Source of the DNA: an uncultured Candidatus Altimarinota bacterium
GTDB lineage: Bacteria > Patescibacteriota > Gracilibacteria > BD1-5 > UBA6164
Assembly (NCBI GenBank): GCA_937944145.1
Contig: CALDZK010000001.1
Coordinates: 124,001 to 188,000, forward strand
Direction: 5' to 3'
DNA length: 64,000 nt
Shown: positions 22,035 through 32,767 of the stretch, piece by piece
How positions within the stretch are numbered: the stretch's first letter is position 1
How the letters are laid out: the number at the start of each line of letters is the position of its first letter
The notes under the pieces: model-generated
Told to the model about the DNA's origin: nothing
Seen by the model: only the letters and a program-made list of their open reading frames with translations
Databases searched by the model: none
Position numbers and translations under genes: made by a program

Positions 22035-22670
22035 ATGAAAATAAATTTTAATGATATAAAGTTATCGCTAAAGAATAAACCTAGGGAATGATATAGAGCT
22101 AGAGGTATCCCAGCAGAAAAATGTGAATCTATTTGGGATCATTCCAATAGAACAAAGCAGGCTTGTAAAGCACTTATAACCGGAACTCCTAATCGTGTTT
22201 TCGATAAAGAAGGTTTTCTGCTTATGTGATGGGGACATGATTTTATAGAATGGGATATTCCCGATATTACCCCAAATTGTCCTTATACAAGTCAAGAAAA
22301 GAAAAAAATAGAAAAAGAAAGTCTAATCAGATTAGAAAAAGGACTATGAGATGAATATAAATGAATTATTATGAAAATAAGGGAATATCAATCCTGAGAG
22401 ACATCTGACTCAAGGGAATTATTTTACATAGATAAATCTCTTGCTTGAGTAGGTGCTCTCGAATATGAAAGACAATGATTTCCAAACATGAGTGACTTTC
22501 ATGAGTACGCATTAGAAAAACTTGCCTGAGATATATATCATACTCAGATATATAATTCTTTATTAAAAAGAGAGTTCTCAACAGTAGATTTCTTTACTCA
22601 ATATTTCTTACTACTACAAATGGCATGAAACTATAAAAAATTCTCCAATTTGTTAAACAAACAGAGTTAG
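22035..22670 (+). CDS. HD-domain phosphohydrolase-like protein
   Basis: 211 residues. The HD signature is present: His in WDHSNRTKQAC, the HD pair in WGHDFIEWDIPDITP, and a later conserved Asp in LAGDIYHTQIYN. Members hydrolyse phosphate esters such as 5'-deoxynucleotides or (p)ppGpp; the substrate is not predictable here. Nine glycines come from UGA. Confidence 0.7.
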
Positions 22671-22707
22671 TATTCAAACATATAAAGCCCATCATGAGAT
22701 ACAAAAA

Positions 22708-23256
22708 TTATACATCTTTTTTCGTTACAAATATATCACGTTTTCCTGAGAGATCGAGTCACTCGGCTTCGAGGTCTACGCGAACCTGCCATGTATAATT
22801 ACTATTAGTCATATGCTTAAGAGAGTATCTGGCTAGTTTCCCAAACACACTCTTTCAGAGGTCTGGTACAGACTGATCTCCAAATACCTCTCCCACAGAA
22901 GGAATATCTAACTGAAAATCATAATCACGTCTCAATCATGATTCATAAACTACTCCTGACTCTATAGATTGTGTCACACGAAAGAACTCCACATTGCGAG
23001 TATTTTTCTTTCATTTTGAGTAACTAGTCTCTTTCTTGTATCAAATAAGATGAACCACAAGCTCATGTCCAGTAATTTGTTTTTTCGCAAAAAGAGTAAA
23101 CGTTCCTTGTATCATTTCTCCATAATAAAAATTTCTCGTACTGAGGCGAATTTTTATATTTCCTTTCATATATTTTCTGAGAAGTACTGCAGATATGCTT
23201 CCTACTCCTCACAGAAATAATCCCAAGAACATATACAAAATAAAAGTATCCGACAT
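22708..23256 (-). CDS. Membrane-anchored arrestin-like (sporulation protein SpoOM-type) protein
   Basis: 182 residues. N-terminal membrane helix (about 4-26), then a beta-sandwich with GEMIQGTFTLFAKKQITGHELVVHLIGY, the GxFxLxAKKxIxGxxLxVxLxG pattern of arrestin-like and SpoOM-type folds. C-terminus YTWQVRVDLEAEGLDLSGK also fits such domains. Function unknown; probably a scaffolding protein at the membrane. Confidence 0.55.
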
Positions 23257-23332
23257 GCAAAAAATACTAGAAAATAATCTTGTATCCTAGTCTATGAATT
23301 TCCTAGAGTATTACAATACTCTAGAAATATTT

Positions 23333-24787
23333 TTATAAATCCAAATACTGATCCATACGTATTTGCCAAACAAACTCGTCGACATGGGAAACAAGTATCA
23401 TTCCTCACTCAAATGCGTCGAGTGCAGAAGCAATGACTGGAATATGACGGAAATTTATATGATTAGTCGGCTCATCAAGTATCAATATACCAGGACGAAG
23501 AAACACCAGCCTACAAAATGCTACGAGTCCTTTTTGTCCTTCTGAGAGAGTTCCGATCTTGGCTTTCATGATATCACCTGTGATCTGAAATCCTGCAGCT
23601 GTAGAGCGGAGTTGTTGCTCGGTCATGTCTTCACTTGCTGCTTGTCTGAGACAATCATACACTGTTTGTCAAAAATCTAGATTCGAAAAATCCTGTCTAT
23701 AGTACCCTATTTTCACTCACTCTGCCACCTTGCACCCTTCTTCATCTCCATTGACTATTTTCTCTAGAAGTGTTGATTTCCCGATACCATTAGGTCCAGC
23801 GAGTTGGAGGTGATCGTCTTTTCTGAGTTGTACTTCTACAGGTTTTACGGTTACTTCATCATCTTTTATAATATGTACTGAGTGTACCTCCAGGAGTACT
23901 CCTCCTATACCTTCTTGGAGAGGGATTTTGAAATCTTTTATCGGCTTATCTTCTCTTCTATTATCGACCATTTCATCCTCCATTTCTGCAGCTGCTTCCT
24001 TCATCTTTTTTGCAACAGCTCTGAGTTTTCATCATTTATGTGCAAATACATTTGCCTGATCTTTTTTTGCTTGGGCTTCTTTTTTGAGTCTGGCATTTGC
24101 CATATTATCCTTCTCGATTTTTCTTTTTACCTGTTCTACCACATCATGATAATTCCCAACAAACTGTTCTACCTTCTGGGTATATCTATCGAGATACAAT
24201 ACTCCATCAGTGAAACTATTGAGGAAATCTGCGTCATGGGAAATAACCAGAACAGTATTACTATAACTCTTCAGAAACTCTGTGAGGTGATATATTCCTT
24301 CTGAGTCGAGATTATTGGTTGGTTCATCTAGGAGGAGTATATCTGGATTTTGGATCAGTGCAGCAGCCAGTAGGAGTCTTGCTTGTTGTCATCCAGAAAA
24401 TGCCTGAATCTGTTTATTCAGTGGAGCTTTGAGATTCACTACTCTCAGTATATTTGTTATTTCTCTTTCAAGGTTAAACTTTTCGTCTCCTCCATGATAT
24501 TTTTGGAAAAAATCCTTCACCGAGAGTTCTTTATCCTCCGGAAGTACTACCTGATACCCTGTCGCGATAGTGAGTTTCTGACTTACATTCACTGATCAGA
24601 GATTTGGCTGCAATGCTCCATTTATGAGTTTAAATATAGTTGATTTTCCAGCTCCATTTTGTCCCATAATGGTGATCTTTGAACCTTTTCTCACGTTGAA
24701 ATCTACCTCATCCAAAATAGGTCTCTTAAGGTCATAATAAAAATCTACGGATTTAAAACTGATAACGGTTTCTGCTGATGTTGCCAT
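23333..24787 (-). CDS. ABC-F family ATPase
   Basis: 484 residues with two ATP-binding cassettes and no membrane segments, as in ribosome-associated ABC-F factors (EttA, Uup, YfmR). NBD1: Walker A GQNGAGKST, signature FSGGQQARLLLAAAL (second Gly is UGA), Walker B LLLDEPTNNLD. The charged linker helix pair (KKMKEAAAEMEDE) is typical. NBD2: GPNGIGKST, LSEGQKGLVAF, LILDEPTNHINF. NBD2 lacks the canonical second Gly in its signature. Subgroup not determined. Confidence 0.92.
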
Positions 24788-24863
24788 GTATAATTGTTGA
24801 ATTCTAAAATCTGTAGGAGTATATAGAAAAGTCTGTAAAATGCTAGGTTTATGTTATATAATA

Positions 24864-24895
24864 AAAAACCCTCTACCAAGAGATAGAAGGTTTTT
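24864..24895. terminator. Terminator of the 99/40-residue gene pair
   Basis: Minus strand AAAAACCTTCTA...TAGAGGGTTTTTT, right after the TAG of the 40-residue frame. Confidence 0.75.
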
Positions 24896-24896
24896 G

Positions 24897-25019
24897 CTAC
24901 ATAATCTTTTCAAAAGAAAATCATTTTGGAACTCAGCGTTTTTTATACTCATAAAACGCGTACATTCTGAGAGCTGTTCACAGCTTTGACATACGATGTG
25001 AGATTTTTTGTACGGTCAT
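24897..25019 (-). CDS. Small basic protein, 40 residues
   Basis: Begins MTVQKISHRMSKLGTALRMY two bases after the preceding gene's stop and ends just before a terminator. Three UGA-encoded Gly, high Lys/Arg. Not recognised; spacing argues for a real gene, its size argues for caution. Confidence 0.45.
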
Positions 25020-25021
25020 GG

Positions 25022-25321
25022 TTAAATCTTAGAAAGTATATATTGATCTATGATTTGTTGGTATTTTTGTGATAATGGATCTCCATCAGAAAAAGACCTA
25101 CTCATGATACCACTCTGATCAAAATAAATAGCTTCTCTGTGTGCAATTCATCTAGGCTGTCATTGTATAAACCATTCTACCAATACTTGTATAGCATACT
25201 TGCTATCAGCAGACATAGTATCAAGCATAGCTCTATATTGTCCTTCAATATCTTGAGGATTTCCTAGAGTTTCCCATGTTTCAAATATTTGTGTCTGTAT
25301 TCACGTTGTAAGTGTATTCAT
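25022..25321 (-). CDS. Hypothetical protein, 99 residues
   Basis: Reads MNTLTTGIQTQIFETWETLG, helical throughout, ends IDQYILSKI; no signal peptide or motif recognised. First of a two-gene unit closed by the terminator at 24864-24895. Confidence 0.65.
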
Positions 25322-25386
25322 AGTTTTTTTCAAAGGTTACAAAGAGGATTATAAGATAAGAGCTTAAATAAACCCTAACACCAAAT

Positions 25387-25419
25387 AAGCCCCAAAATAC
25401 TTATAGTATGTTGGGGCTT
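25387..25419 (-). terminator. Hairpin downstream of the DEAD-box gene
   Basis: Stem AAGCCCCAA/TTGGGGCTT with an inner ATAC/GTAT pairing; weak T-tract on the minus side. Confidence 0.6.
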
Positions 25420-25435
25420 GTTCATGTCGTGTATG

Positions 25436-27175
25436 TTATCCTTTTCTATGTCCGTATCTACTTCATCCTGAACTACTTAAAGAACCTCTAGAACCACCTC
25501 ACCTATAACCTCCTCATCCACCAGAAAACCCTTTCCCACTTCATCTTCCTCCACTGAAACCTCTTCTATTTCCTCCTCATCCTCCACCAGTTCTCGCTTT
25601 TGCCTGAACTACGAGTGGTTTACGTCTGTTTTGAGTTTTATAATAGTCAAGCACTACAGCAGCAACATCTGCTTGGACATTGATATATGAAAAGCCTTCG
25701 AGTATATCTATTTTCCCTACGTCTCAAAGAGATATCCCCACCTCCTTTTCGATAAACTGTATAAGACTTCCTGGGTTCATTCTATCTGCCTTTCCTTTTG
25801 CGACAAAGAGTCTCTGTTCTCCAGAAACAGTTTCTCTAGATTTTGGTCCTTCATCTATATTGTTATAAGTCTTTTCATCAAATCTATCCTTGTGAGCATC
25901 TCTGAGAAGCGCTGATATAACGACTTTTGGATCACCAAGTCCCATGAGATGATCTGCCATCTCAGAAAAATCATGTATTTTTTCATCATTCATCAGGTTA
26001 GCAACTCCTTCGAGAAGTCTCTTTTTTTGGATTTCTACCACATCTTTTGCATTTGGAACCGTTCCTTTTGCGATTTTTTGCTTGATCACTCTCTCAACGG
26101 CAAAGAGTTTTCTCTGATCTGCTCTCGATATAAAACTAATTGCTGTTCCTGTCTTTCCAGCTCTAGCAGTTCTCCCGATACGATGAGTATAGGTTTCTGG
26201 ACTATCTGGAAGAGAATAATTCACAACATGACTCAGGTCATCTACATCTATACCACGAGCTGCAACATCAGTTGCAACGAGTACGAGTGATCTTTTTTGT
26301 TTAAATCTCGCAAGAATTTTTTCTCTATGTTTTTGATCTATATCTCCATGAATTCCTTCTGCCTTGAGGCCACGAGACATAAGTTTTGAAGCAACATCAT
26401 CTACATCCATTTTGGTTTTACAAAAAACAATTCCATAAAAATCCTCTGTCATATCTATCACTCTACACAGAGCTTCAAATTTATTTCTTGGAGCTACTTC
26501 ATAGTATTTTTGATCGATTCTATCACTGATAGTCGTTTTTGATTCGATTTTTACCGTATCATAATCCTTCATATATTTTTTTGCAATAGCGAGAATTTCT
26601 CTCGGCATCGTTGCAGAAAAGAGAAGAGTTTTTTTATCTTCTGGAGTATGAGTAAGTATTTCTTCTATTTCTTCTCTAAAACCGATATTGAGCATTTCAT
26701 CAGCCTCATCGAGGATGAAATAATCTATATTTGAGAGATTCAGGGTTCTCTTGGTGATAAGATGATCCTTCACTCTCCCTGGGGTTCCTACAACTATATG
26801 TGGACCTCTTTTGAGTGCCATTATTTCCTCACGAATATTTTGTCCTCCATAGAGAAGTTGGATCTTGACTGATCTATCTGTGAATGATTCTATTTCTTTT
26901 GCTACTTGGATAGCGAGTTCACGGGTAGGTGCGAGTATCATTGCTTGTACTCATTTTTTGGACGTATCGAGTCTCGAGAGCAGAGGAAGACCAAAACTCG
27001 CTGTTTTCCCTGTACCTGTCTGAGCTTGTCCTACGATATCTTTGTCTCCATTGAGAAGAAGAGGGATAACTCCTGCTTGAATTTCTGATGGGAATTCATA
27101 TCCCTTTTTCTCAATTGCTGCGAGAAGTGTTTCACTAAGACCAAGGTCACGAAACGTTGTTTTTTGTTCTGTCAT
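25436..27175 (-). CDS. DEAD-box RNA helicase with RGG-type tail
   Basis: 579 residues, DeaD/CsdA-like. Unwinds structured RNA in ribosome assembly and mRNA turnover, especially in the cold. Motifs in order: Q motif region ([10 protein letters not shown]), [21 protein letters not shown] in [36 protein letters not shown] DbpA-like RNA-binding domain (about 470-530) follows, then a Gly/Arg/Ser tail of about 50 residues ([19 protein letters not shown] and on) where many glycines are UGA. Preceded by a long structured leader. Confidence 0.95.
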
Positions 27176-27380
27176 GTTTGTATTAAAAAAGACCTAAAAT
27201 ATGACACCTTCAAGAATAATTCTTGAAGAACCTGTATTACAATCATGTTGAGAAAATCTCTCCATCTATCATCTCTACCAAGAGTAGAATTGTAGCATTG
27301 TGAAGAGATTTTCCAGTCGTAAGTGCAATATAGGAATGTCTCTTCTAGGTCGTGTTCTAAGTAACTCAGAACTATATGTC
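27176..27380 (-). promoter_or_regulatory. Structured 5' leader of the DEAD-box helicase mRNA
   Basis: About 205 bases between the predicted start site and the ATG. Contains at least two strong hairpins: GGAAAATCTCT pairing with AGAGATTTTCTC (about 27250-27315) and CTTCAAGAAT/ATTCTTGAAG just before the start region (27208-27233). Long folded leaders are known for cold-shock helicase genes (csdA, deaD), so temperature or feedback control is a reasonable inference. Confidence 0.5.
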
Positions 27381-27386
27381 GACGGG

Positions 27387-27414
27387 ACTATACAAATATA
27401 TTTGTATAATGCAA
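27387..27414 (-). promoter_or_regulatory. Predicted promoter of the DEAD-box helicase gene
   Basis: Minus strand TTGCAT (27414-27409), 16-base spacer, TATAGT (27392-27387). Confidence 0.6.
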
Positions 27415-27432
27415 ATTATTTGATAAATCATC

Positions 27433-28263
27433 CTAAGAAATCCTCTTTCTTAATTCTGACCACTTAGAGTTTTTTGGAAATCTTTTAAATATTTCTTCTG
27501 CTTCTTCCCTCTTTCCATTATGTTGAAACATAAATGCTTCCCAAAACATAAACTCTTCATTGTCTGGATCTATCTGAAAAGCTTTGTCAAAAAGTTGTAG
27601 AGATTCTTCTATTGTTCCAGTAAAACCTGCTTCCTCTGCTTGAATAACAAGATTATATGCTTTTTGTATATTAAGTTGTCTTTTCAATTCTTGAAGTGGT
27701 TCAAGATGATCATCAATTCGTAAGTTCATAATATCGTGCTCATCTTGCACTGATGAAACTATTCTAAGAGCTGCAAATTGTACTCATCGAAGTTCTCATC
27801 AAGCATCTTCTCATGCTTGAATACAAAGATATAATCTCTCCGCAAAATCTTTATGTATATTTTTTTCATATGCCTCTTTCATAGCAGGAACGACATTCTC
27901 ATTCGTAAGAGTATTTCCCTGAACTATAAAGTCATCTCAGATTATATAATCCGCATATTTCAGACATCATTCTCATGTATGAGCAAAGACATTTCCCTGA
28001 GCGTCAATCATAGCTACTTGTCGTACATGAAGTGCATCATCATCTTGAGAGATTATATCGAAAACCTCTTGTATACTTTTCCCAGACTTCATTAATTGTA
28101 GTCCTATCTTTCAGTAATCCATATTTGTTTGAGCTTGGGTTGCAACAGCTCAAACACCTGCCTCAAGCCATGGAACATTGTTTCCAACACCAAACCAATG
28201 CGTTTGTACAGCAACTCATAATTGTCCTGTCTTCTTATCTCGTGCTACTATAGAATATGTCAT
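27433..28263 (-). CDS. DUF1028 protein with TPR-like C-terminal extension
   Basis: 276 residues. N-terminal 1-185 is DUF1028 (Ntn-hydrolase-like): MTYSIVARDKKTGQLGVAVQ, GVGAVATQAQTN, HTGEGCLKYADYIIGDDF, GEDAGGELRGVQFAALRIV. The C-terminal 90 residues hold a TPR-like helix pair (ESLQLFDKAFQIDPDNEEFM and AEEIFKRFP). Enzymatic activity of DUF1028 is unproven. Glycines at conserved sites are UGA. Confidence 0.85.
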
Positions 28264-28272
28264 AAAAAATAG

Positions 28273-28536
28273 TTACTTATAAATATCTCCCCTACCTCCA
28301 GCCTTGAAAAAAAGAAATAGAAATAGTTTCCTGAAGTACCTCATACAAAAACGATACTTTCAGATACGTATTCTATAACAATTTGGAAGTCATGCGAGCA
28401 TCTTAATATCAAGAGAATTATCATAGGGATCCAAAGCAAGCTCCATGAGAGTCTTCTCAAATTGGAAAATAATCTCTTGTCACTTATGCTTTTCTAAAAA
28501 TTTCTGAACTTGTCTCTCCAAGATAATCCTATACAT
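28273..28536 (-). CDS. RelE/ParE-superfamily toxin
   Basis: 87 residues. Begins MYRIILERQVQKFLEKHK; central MLAGLPNCYRIRIGKYRFCMRYF and C-terminal FFKAGGRGDIYK match the RelE fold (YRxRxGKYR and RGDIYK). RelE enzymes cleave mRNA on the ribosome. Its ATG is one base after the antitoxin stop. Three in-frame UGA codons include the Gly of the RIGKYR motif, so the toxin would be truncated in standard-code cells. Confidence 0.85.
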
Positions 28537-28537
28537 A

Positions 28538-28807
28538 CTACTTCAAAGAGTCTAAAAAGCCAAATGCTTCTACTCCTGCGTCCCCATGAGAACTTTCCCT
28601 GTAAGCTTTTTGATCATCTTTGGTAGCCTGTTCTTTCAAAAAAGCAGTTTTCCTGAGAGCATTATATCTCTCTACACTTAGAAAGACTCCTACAGGTTTA
28701 TTCTGAGAAAGTACTATTTTAGTTCCAGTAGTATCAAGAGACTTTATAACACTCGCTGTTTTATCTCTCACATCTGATATAGAGACAAAGGCTTCTTTCT
28801 GGATCAT
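28538..28807 (-). CDS. Phd/YefM-family antitoxin
   Basis: 89 residues. N-terminal VSISDVRDKTASVIKSL and NKPVGVFLSVERYNAL are the Phd/YefM DNA-binding fold (SxxRxxxxxxxxxL and PxxVxxxxEY patterns); the acidic C-terminus would wrap the toxin. Antitoxin first, toxin second, the usual order for autoregulated pairs. Confidence 0.88.
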   Translation of the reverse strand: MIQKEAFVSISDVRDKTASVIKSLDTTGTKIVLSQNKPVGVFLSVERYNALRKTAFLKEQATKDDQKAYRESSHGDAGVEAFGFLDSLK

Positions 28808-28890
28808 GATTATATATTATGGGTAATATTACCTAATGGTTATAGGTTTTTTTACTAAAAAATGCAAATTATTTTTTCCTATACACAAAA

Positions 28891-28919
28891 AAAAATACTC
28901 CTAAAGAAAGAGTATTTTT
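28891..28919. terminator. Terminator downstream of the pilin-like gene
   Basis: Ten-bp stem AAAAATACTC/GAGTATTTTT with a nine-base loop. Confidence 0.8.
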
Positions 28920-28938
28920 ATTTTATGATAATTATGAT

Positions 28939-29694
28939 TTAGTTGAGACTATACGGAACAACACTGCTATCAGCTGTAACAGGAGTATCAACGGTCCCTA
29001 CTCCAAGAATAAGCCCTGCTGTTTCTTGTTCTGCAAGAGAGACTTGCGTCACTGCTCATATAAGTGGAGTATCGATGTTGAGAGTCAAACCATCACCTGA
29101 TACAGTAGTCACTGTTGTACCAGGGGCTATTCCTATGCCAGTGATAAGATCTGACGCAAAGAAATGACCTATACTCGAAATATCAGGAAAAGTAATAGAG
29201 ATATCTCCGATATCTCCACTAGCAGGAAATGATGTAGGGGGTCTTGGGCTGTACGTACCGGCTATTTTTGCGACATCAAGACTTCACTCACGTATAGTTG
29301 TAGCTACTTCATACTCTGTTGACTTTCTAGTAGTTATACCAAGTTTATAAGAATCTCCTGTTACAGGGTCACTGAACTGTCTGAGTTGTACGCTCACAGC
29401 CGTAGGGTTTATATCTCACGCTATATAGTCAATACCTATGATTGATGGAGCTCCAGATACACTTGCAGTTGGTATCTCTTGTCATCCATTACTATATCAC
29501 AGTAAACTCTTTCCTATGGTTTTTTCATTTTCTAGTATAGTTGCAACTTTTGAAATACCATCCAAACGAATAGAGTTTCTTGCTCACTGATTATACGAAG
29601 TAAAAGAAATAAACGAAATCGTCCCTAGAATCGCAAGTATCGTTATCACAACGATCAGTTCTACAAGAGTAAAACCTTTTGAAGCAAGATTCAT
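28939..29694 (-). CDS. Type IV pilin-like protein
   Basis: 251 residues. Prepilin leader MNLASKG followed by FTLVELIVVITILAILG, the class III cleavage site and hydrophobic helix with Glu5. The globular part is Ser/Thr/Gly-rich and beta-rich, ending SSVVPYSLN. It would be processed by a prepilin peptidase and assembled in a pilus or pseudopilus. Assembly genes are not in the window. Confidence 0.85.
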
Positions 29695-29829
29695 AATTAT
29701 GCAGGTAAAATATATATTATTACTGAGAAATATACGAAAAAATACTTCTTTTAACAGAATTTGAAATTGACAAGAAAGTAAAGAAGTTTATAGATCTTTA
29801 TCTTTCTATATCCCAAATAATTATCTGAT

Positions 29830-31650
29830 CTACTCTACTGTAACACTTTTAGCGAGATTTTTAGGCTTGTCCACGTCTCTATCTAATTCCTCAGCTAAAT
29901 ATAAAGCAAATAAATAACTCGCAACAAGGGATGTAAATACTGAGATAATTTCTGAAGTTTTTGGAATCTCTATAATATCATCATACAAGTCCTCTTGTTC
30001 CTCTCACTTGGTTACAAACCCTAGAACTGTACCTTCTCTAGCACGAATTTCTTTGATATTTGAAACTGTTTTTATATAGGACTTGCCCTCTGGATTGAAA
30101 ACAATACAAGGAAACTCTGGAGAAACAAGGGCAAGAGGTCCATGTTTGAGCTCTCCAGCACTGTAACTCTCCGTATGTATATAACTCAGTTCCTTACACT
30201 TGAGGCTTGCTTCTCCAGATACTGGGTAAAATATATTTCTTCCTAGCACAAACATACTCTGGTATTTTGTATATTTTTTTGCGATCTCACGAATACGTGG
30301 TCATTGCACAAGTACCTCATCTATTTTTGAACCAAGTTCCGAGAGTTCAGCTATGAGTGCACGAGCTTGACTATACTGGAGATTTCTCTTGAGTCAGAGA
30401 CTCATTGCCATCATGAGCAGTACCCCTACCTGAGCTATGACGTTTTTTGTACTAGCTACTCATACCTCCACTCCTGCGTGAGAATACAGACCCATATCCG
30501 TCAAACGAGCTATGGTACTTCCCACCACATTTACAATTCAAAAAGTAAGACATCATTTTGCCTGAACTATTTTGAGACTTTCACGTACATCTGCTGTTTC
30601 TCACGACTGCGACAAAAATACGTATAGTGTCTTGTCATCTGGTAAAAATATGTCAGCTAAGAATTCACTACTAATAGTAACTTGAACTGGTATTGCAGCC
30701 ATATCTTTTATCATATAACTCCCGATCATCCCAGCATAGTAACTCGATCCACTCGAAATGATTTCTATACGGTCTATGTCATGCTCAAAGAGCTCTTCAA
30801 GAGTTTCATTATGCAAAGACATATCAGAGAAGTTCATTCTTCATTGAAACACATTTTCAAGTACACTTGGGATATCATGTATCTCTTTTTCTGTATAAGT
30901 AGAAAACGCTCCAAGTTCATCAACATCATACTCGATATCCATATCCTGCGCGTCTTTACGGATCATCGCTCCTGACATATACACTTGATATTCTCATGAC
31001 TCTATGATGACCATTTCGTGATCTTCGAGTGTTGCGTAACTACCAGCAACACTCGCTAGAGCATTTACATCACTTGATATAAATACTCCATTACTTGACT
31101 TCCCAACAATCAAAGGACTCCCAAGTTTTATACCTACAATCATATTTGGTTTTTCTACATCTATAACAGCCAAAGAATATGCTCAAGTGAGTAGAAGAGA
31201 AACTTTTTCCAGGGTAGTTTTGAGATCTGTTTCATAATTGTCTTCTATGAGTTTTGCAACGACCTCTGTATCGGTATCGGAATAAAAGTGGTATTTCTGC
31301 GAAAGTGATTTCTTGAGTTCCTTGTAATTCTCTATAATGCCATTATGAACGATATAAAACCTCTGATTTTCAGAAGTATGTGGATGGGTGTTGGCCTCAG
31401 TAACTGTTCCATGGGTGGCCCATCTGGTATGTGCTATCCCTGTTGTATATATTGACGAAGTTTTATGTTTCTCTACTTTTGTCGCGAGATTTGAAACCTT
31501 TCCTATAGCTTTTTGGGAAAATACATCTCCAGCACTATTTACACCAACGACTCCAGCACTATCATACCCCCTATACTCGAGAGTACGAAGTCCATCAACC
31601 AAGAGAGGAATAGAGTTTTTAGTTCCTTGGTAGGCAAAAATTCCACACAT
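29830..31650 (-). CDS. glmS: Glutamine-fructose-6-phosphate aminotransferase
   Basis: 606 residues; makes glucosamine-6-phosphate for peptidoglycan. N-terminal glutaminase with Cys2 nucleophile (MCGIFAYQG) and RGYDSAG, HTRWATHG, HNGIIENY. Two SIS domains follow (SGSSYYAGMIG, SQSGETADV with the Gly from UGA, ELKHGPLALV), and the C-terminal AKSVTVE. Length equals E. coli GlmS (about 609). Third gene of an operon with the methyltransferase and the 123-residue protein. Confidence 0.97.
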
Positions 31651-31674
31651 ATATATCTATGTTAATAATAAATT

Positions 31675-32046
31675 CTAACAAAGGATACTTCAAAGTTGCT
31701 TCTCTGTCAAAGTATATATCTGCGTATCGTTATCTAAATCCCCTACAGAAAACACTCGTGTATCCTCTATATAGAGGGCTGATTTCGACTCCAAAAAAAC
31801 GTGAAATATTTTTTGATACTCAGGAGTTTGAGCAATATACTTAAAAAATTTATGAAGTCCTATATGGCTCACATTGTAACCAAGAGCTATCTTTCTCAGA
31901 GAACGTTTCTCGAGTTTATGGTGTATGAGGGATTTAGCGTACACAATAGGAGGTATATGACGGGTTCGAAAACCAGACTTTTGTATCAGACGAGTGAGTT
32001 TATTATAATCCTTTGTTTGGAGTTTTTGGAAACGGATAATCCACAT
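31675..32046 (-). CDS. Hypothetical protein with possible helix-turn-helix, 123 residues
   Basis: Not recognised. A very basic N-terminal half includes KRSLRKIALGYNVSHIGLHK, which has the spacing of a helix-turn-helix; the C-terminal half has strands SALYIEDTRVFSVGD. Starts two bases after the methyltransferase stop and ends 25 bases before glmS. A transposase N-terminal domain was considered but there is no catalytic core or terminal repeat. Confidence 0.6.
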
Positions 32047-32048
32047 AA

Positions 32049-32561
32049 TTATCTTGTTAGGACGTGAATAGTCTTTTTATCTCTTTCTTCATAACTCTTG
32101 AGGGTTCCTGGAGCGTCACTCATAGAAAATACATAAGAAATAAGTCGAGTTCACTTTTGTGCTTCTCTTTCAAATTTTGGAAGGACTTTTTTCTTGAGAC
32201 TATCAGGCATCGCAAAAAGGTAAATACTATCAAAATCTCAAAAATTCTTTTTAAAGCCACTTCAAAACTCAATAGTCAGGTTTGGGAGTGGCCAAATAAG
32301 AGACTTTATCTTTGCGATCACAAACATAGGAAGAGCAAGTTCTATACCCGTCACTTTGATGTCAGGGTTATGTTTTGCTATATAGTGACTCACTCTCGCA
32401 TCCCCACAACCAAACTCCAAAAACCTACGTGTCTTTTTAGTAGATACTACATCCTGAACTCTACGTAGATCTGAAGAAACCGTTGGAACCCAAGGAGCAA
32501 GTGATCCTCCCGCAAGAGCAAGAGGCACCAAAATACACAGCATGAAGATGGACCATCACAT
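32049..32561 (-). CDS. SAM-dependent methyltransferase-like protein
   Basis: 170 residues. An N-terminal hydrophobic stretch (about 3-22) is followed by a class I methyltransferase core: FLEFGCGDARVSHYIAK (motif I), VTGIELALP and later SIYLFAMPDSLKKKVLPKF. The start at 32559-32561 adds six residues before the hydrophobic stretch. Substrate unknown; similar small membrane-tethered methyltransferases are common in CPR genomes. Confidence 0.75.
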
Positions 32562-32639
32562 AAGCAGTCTCTTATAAGGATATATATATTTCTACTATAG
32601 TAAAAATACAAAAAAACAAAAGACTTCTATTTAAAAAAA

Positions 32640-32666
32640 CTCCCTCGAGTTATAAACTCAAAGGAG
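32640..32666 (-). terminator. Terminator of the cupredoxin-fusion gene
   Basis: On the minus strand a 12-bp stem (with G-T pairs) CTCCTTTGAGTT/AACTCGAGGGAG, loop TAT, followed by seven T. Confidence 0.75.
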
Positions 32667-32767
32667 GAAAACATGTTTTTGAAAAAACACAGTATACGGG
32701 CATATATTTTTTGACTGATATGTTTGTAATTTAGACTATATCCGTAGCACTTAAAACAAGCTTAAAC

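Noticed and set aside
31675-32046. Transposase fragment
   Set aside because: Only a basic HTH-like half; no DDE residues, terminal inverted repeats or target duplication. Tight operon spacing argues for a resident gene.
32673-32729. 18-residue plus-strand frame with a perfect AAAGGAGG ribosome-binding site
   Set aside because: The GGAGG bases are one arm of the terminator hairpin of the minus-strand cupredoxin gene, so the match is probably chance.
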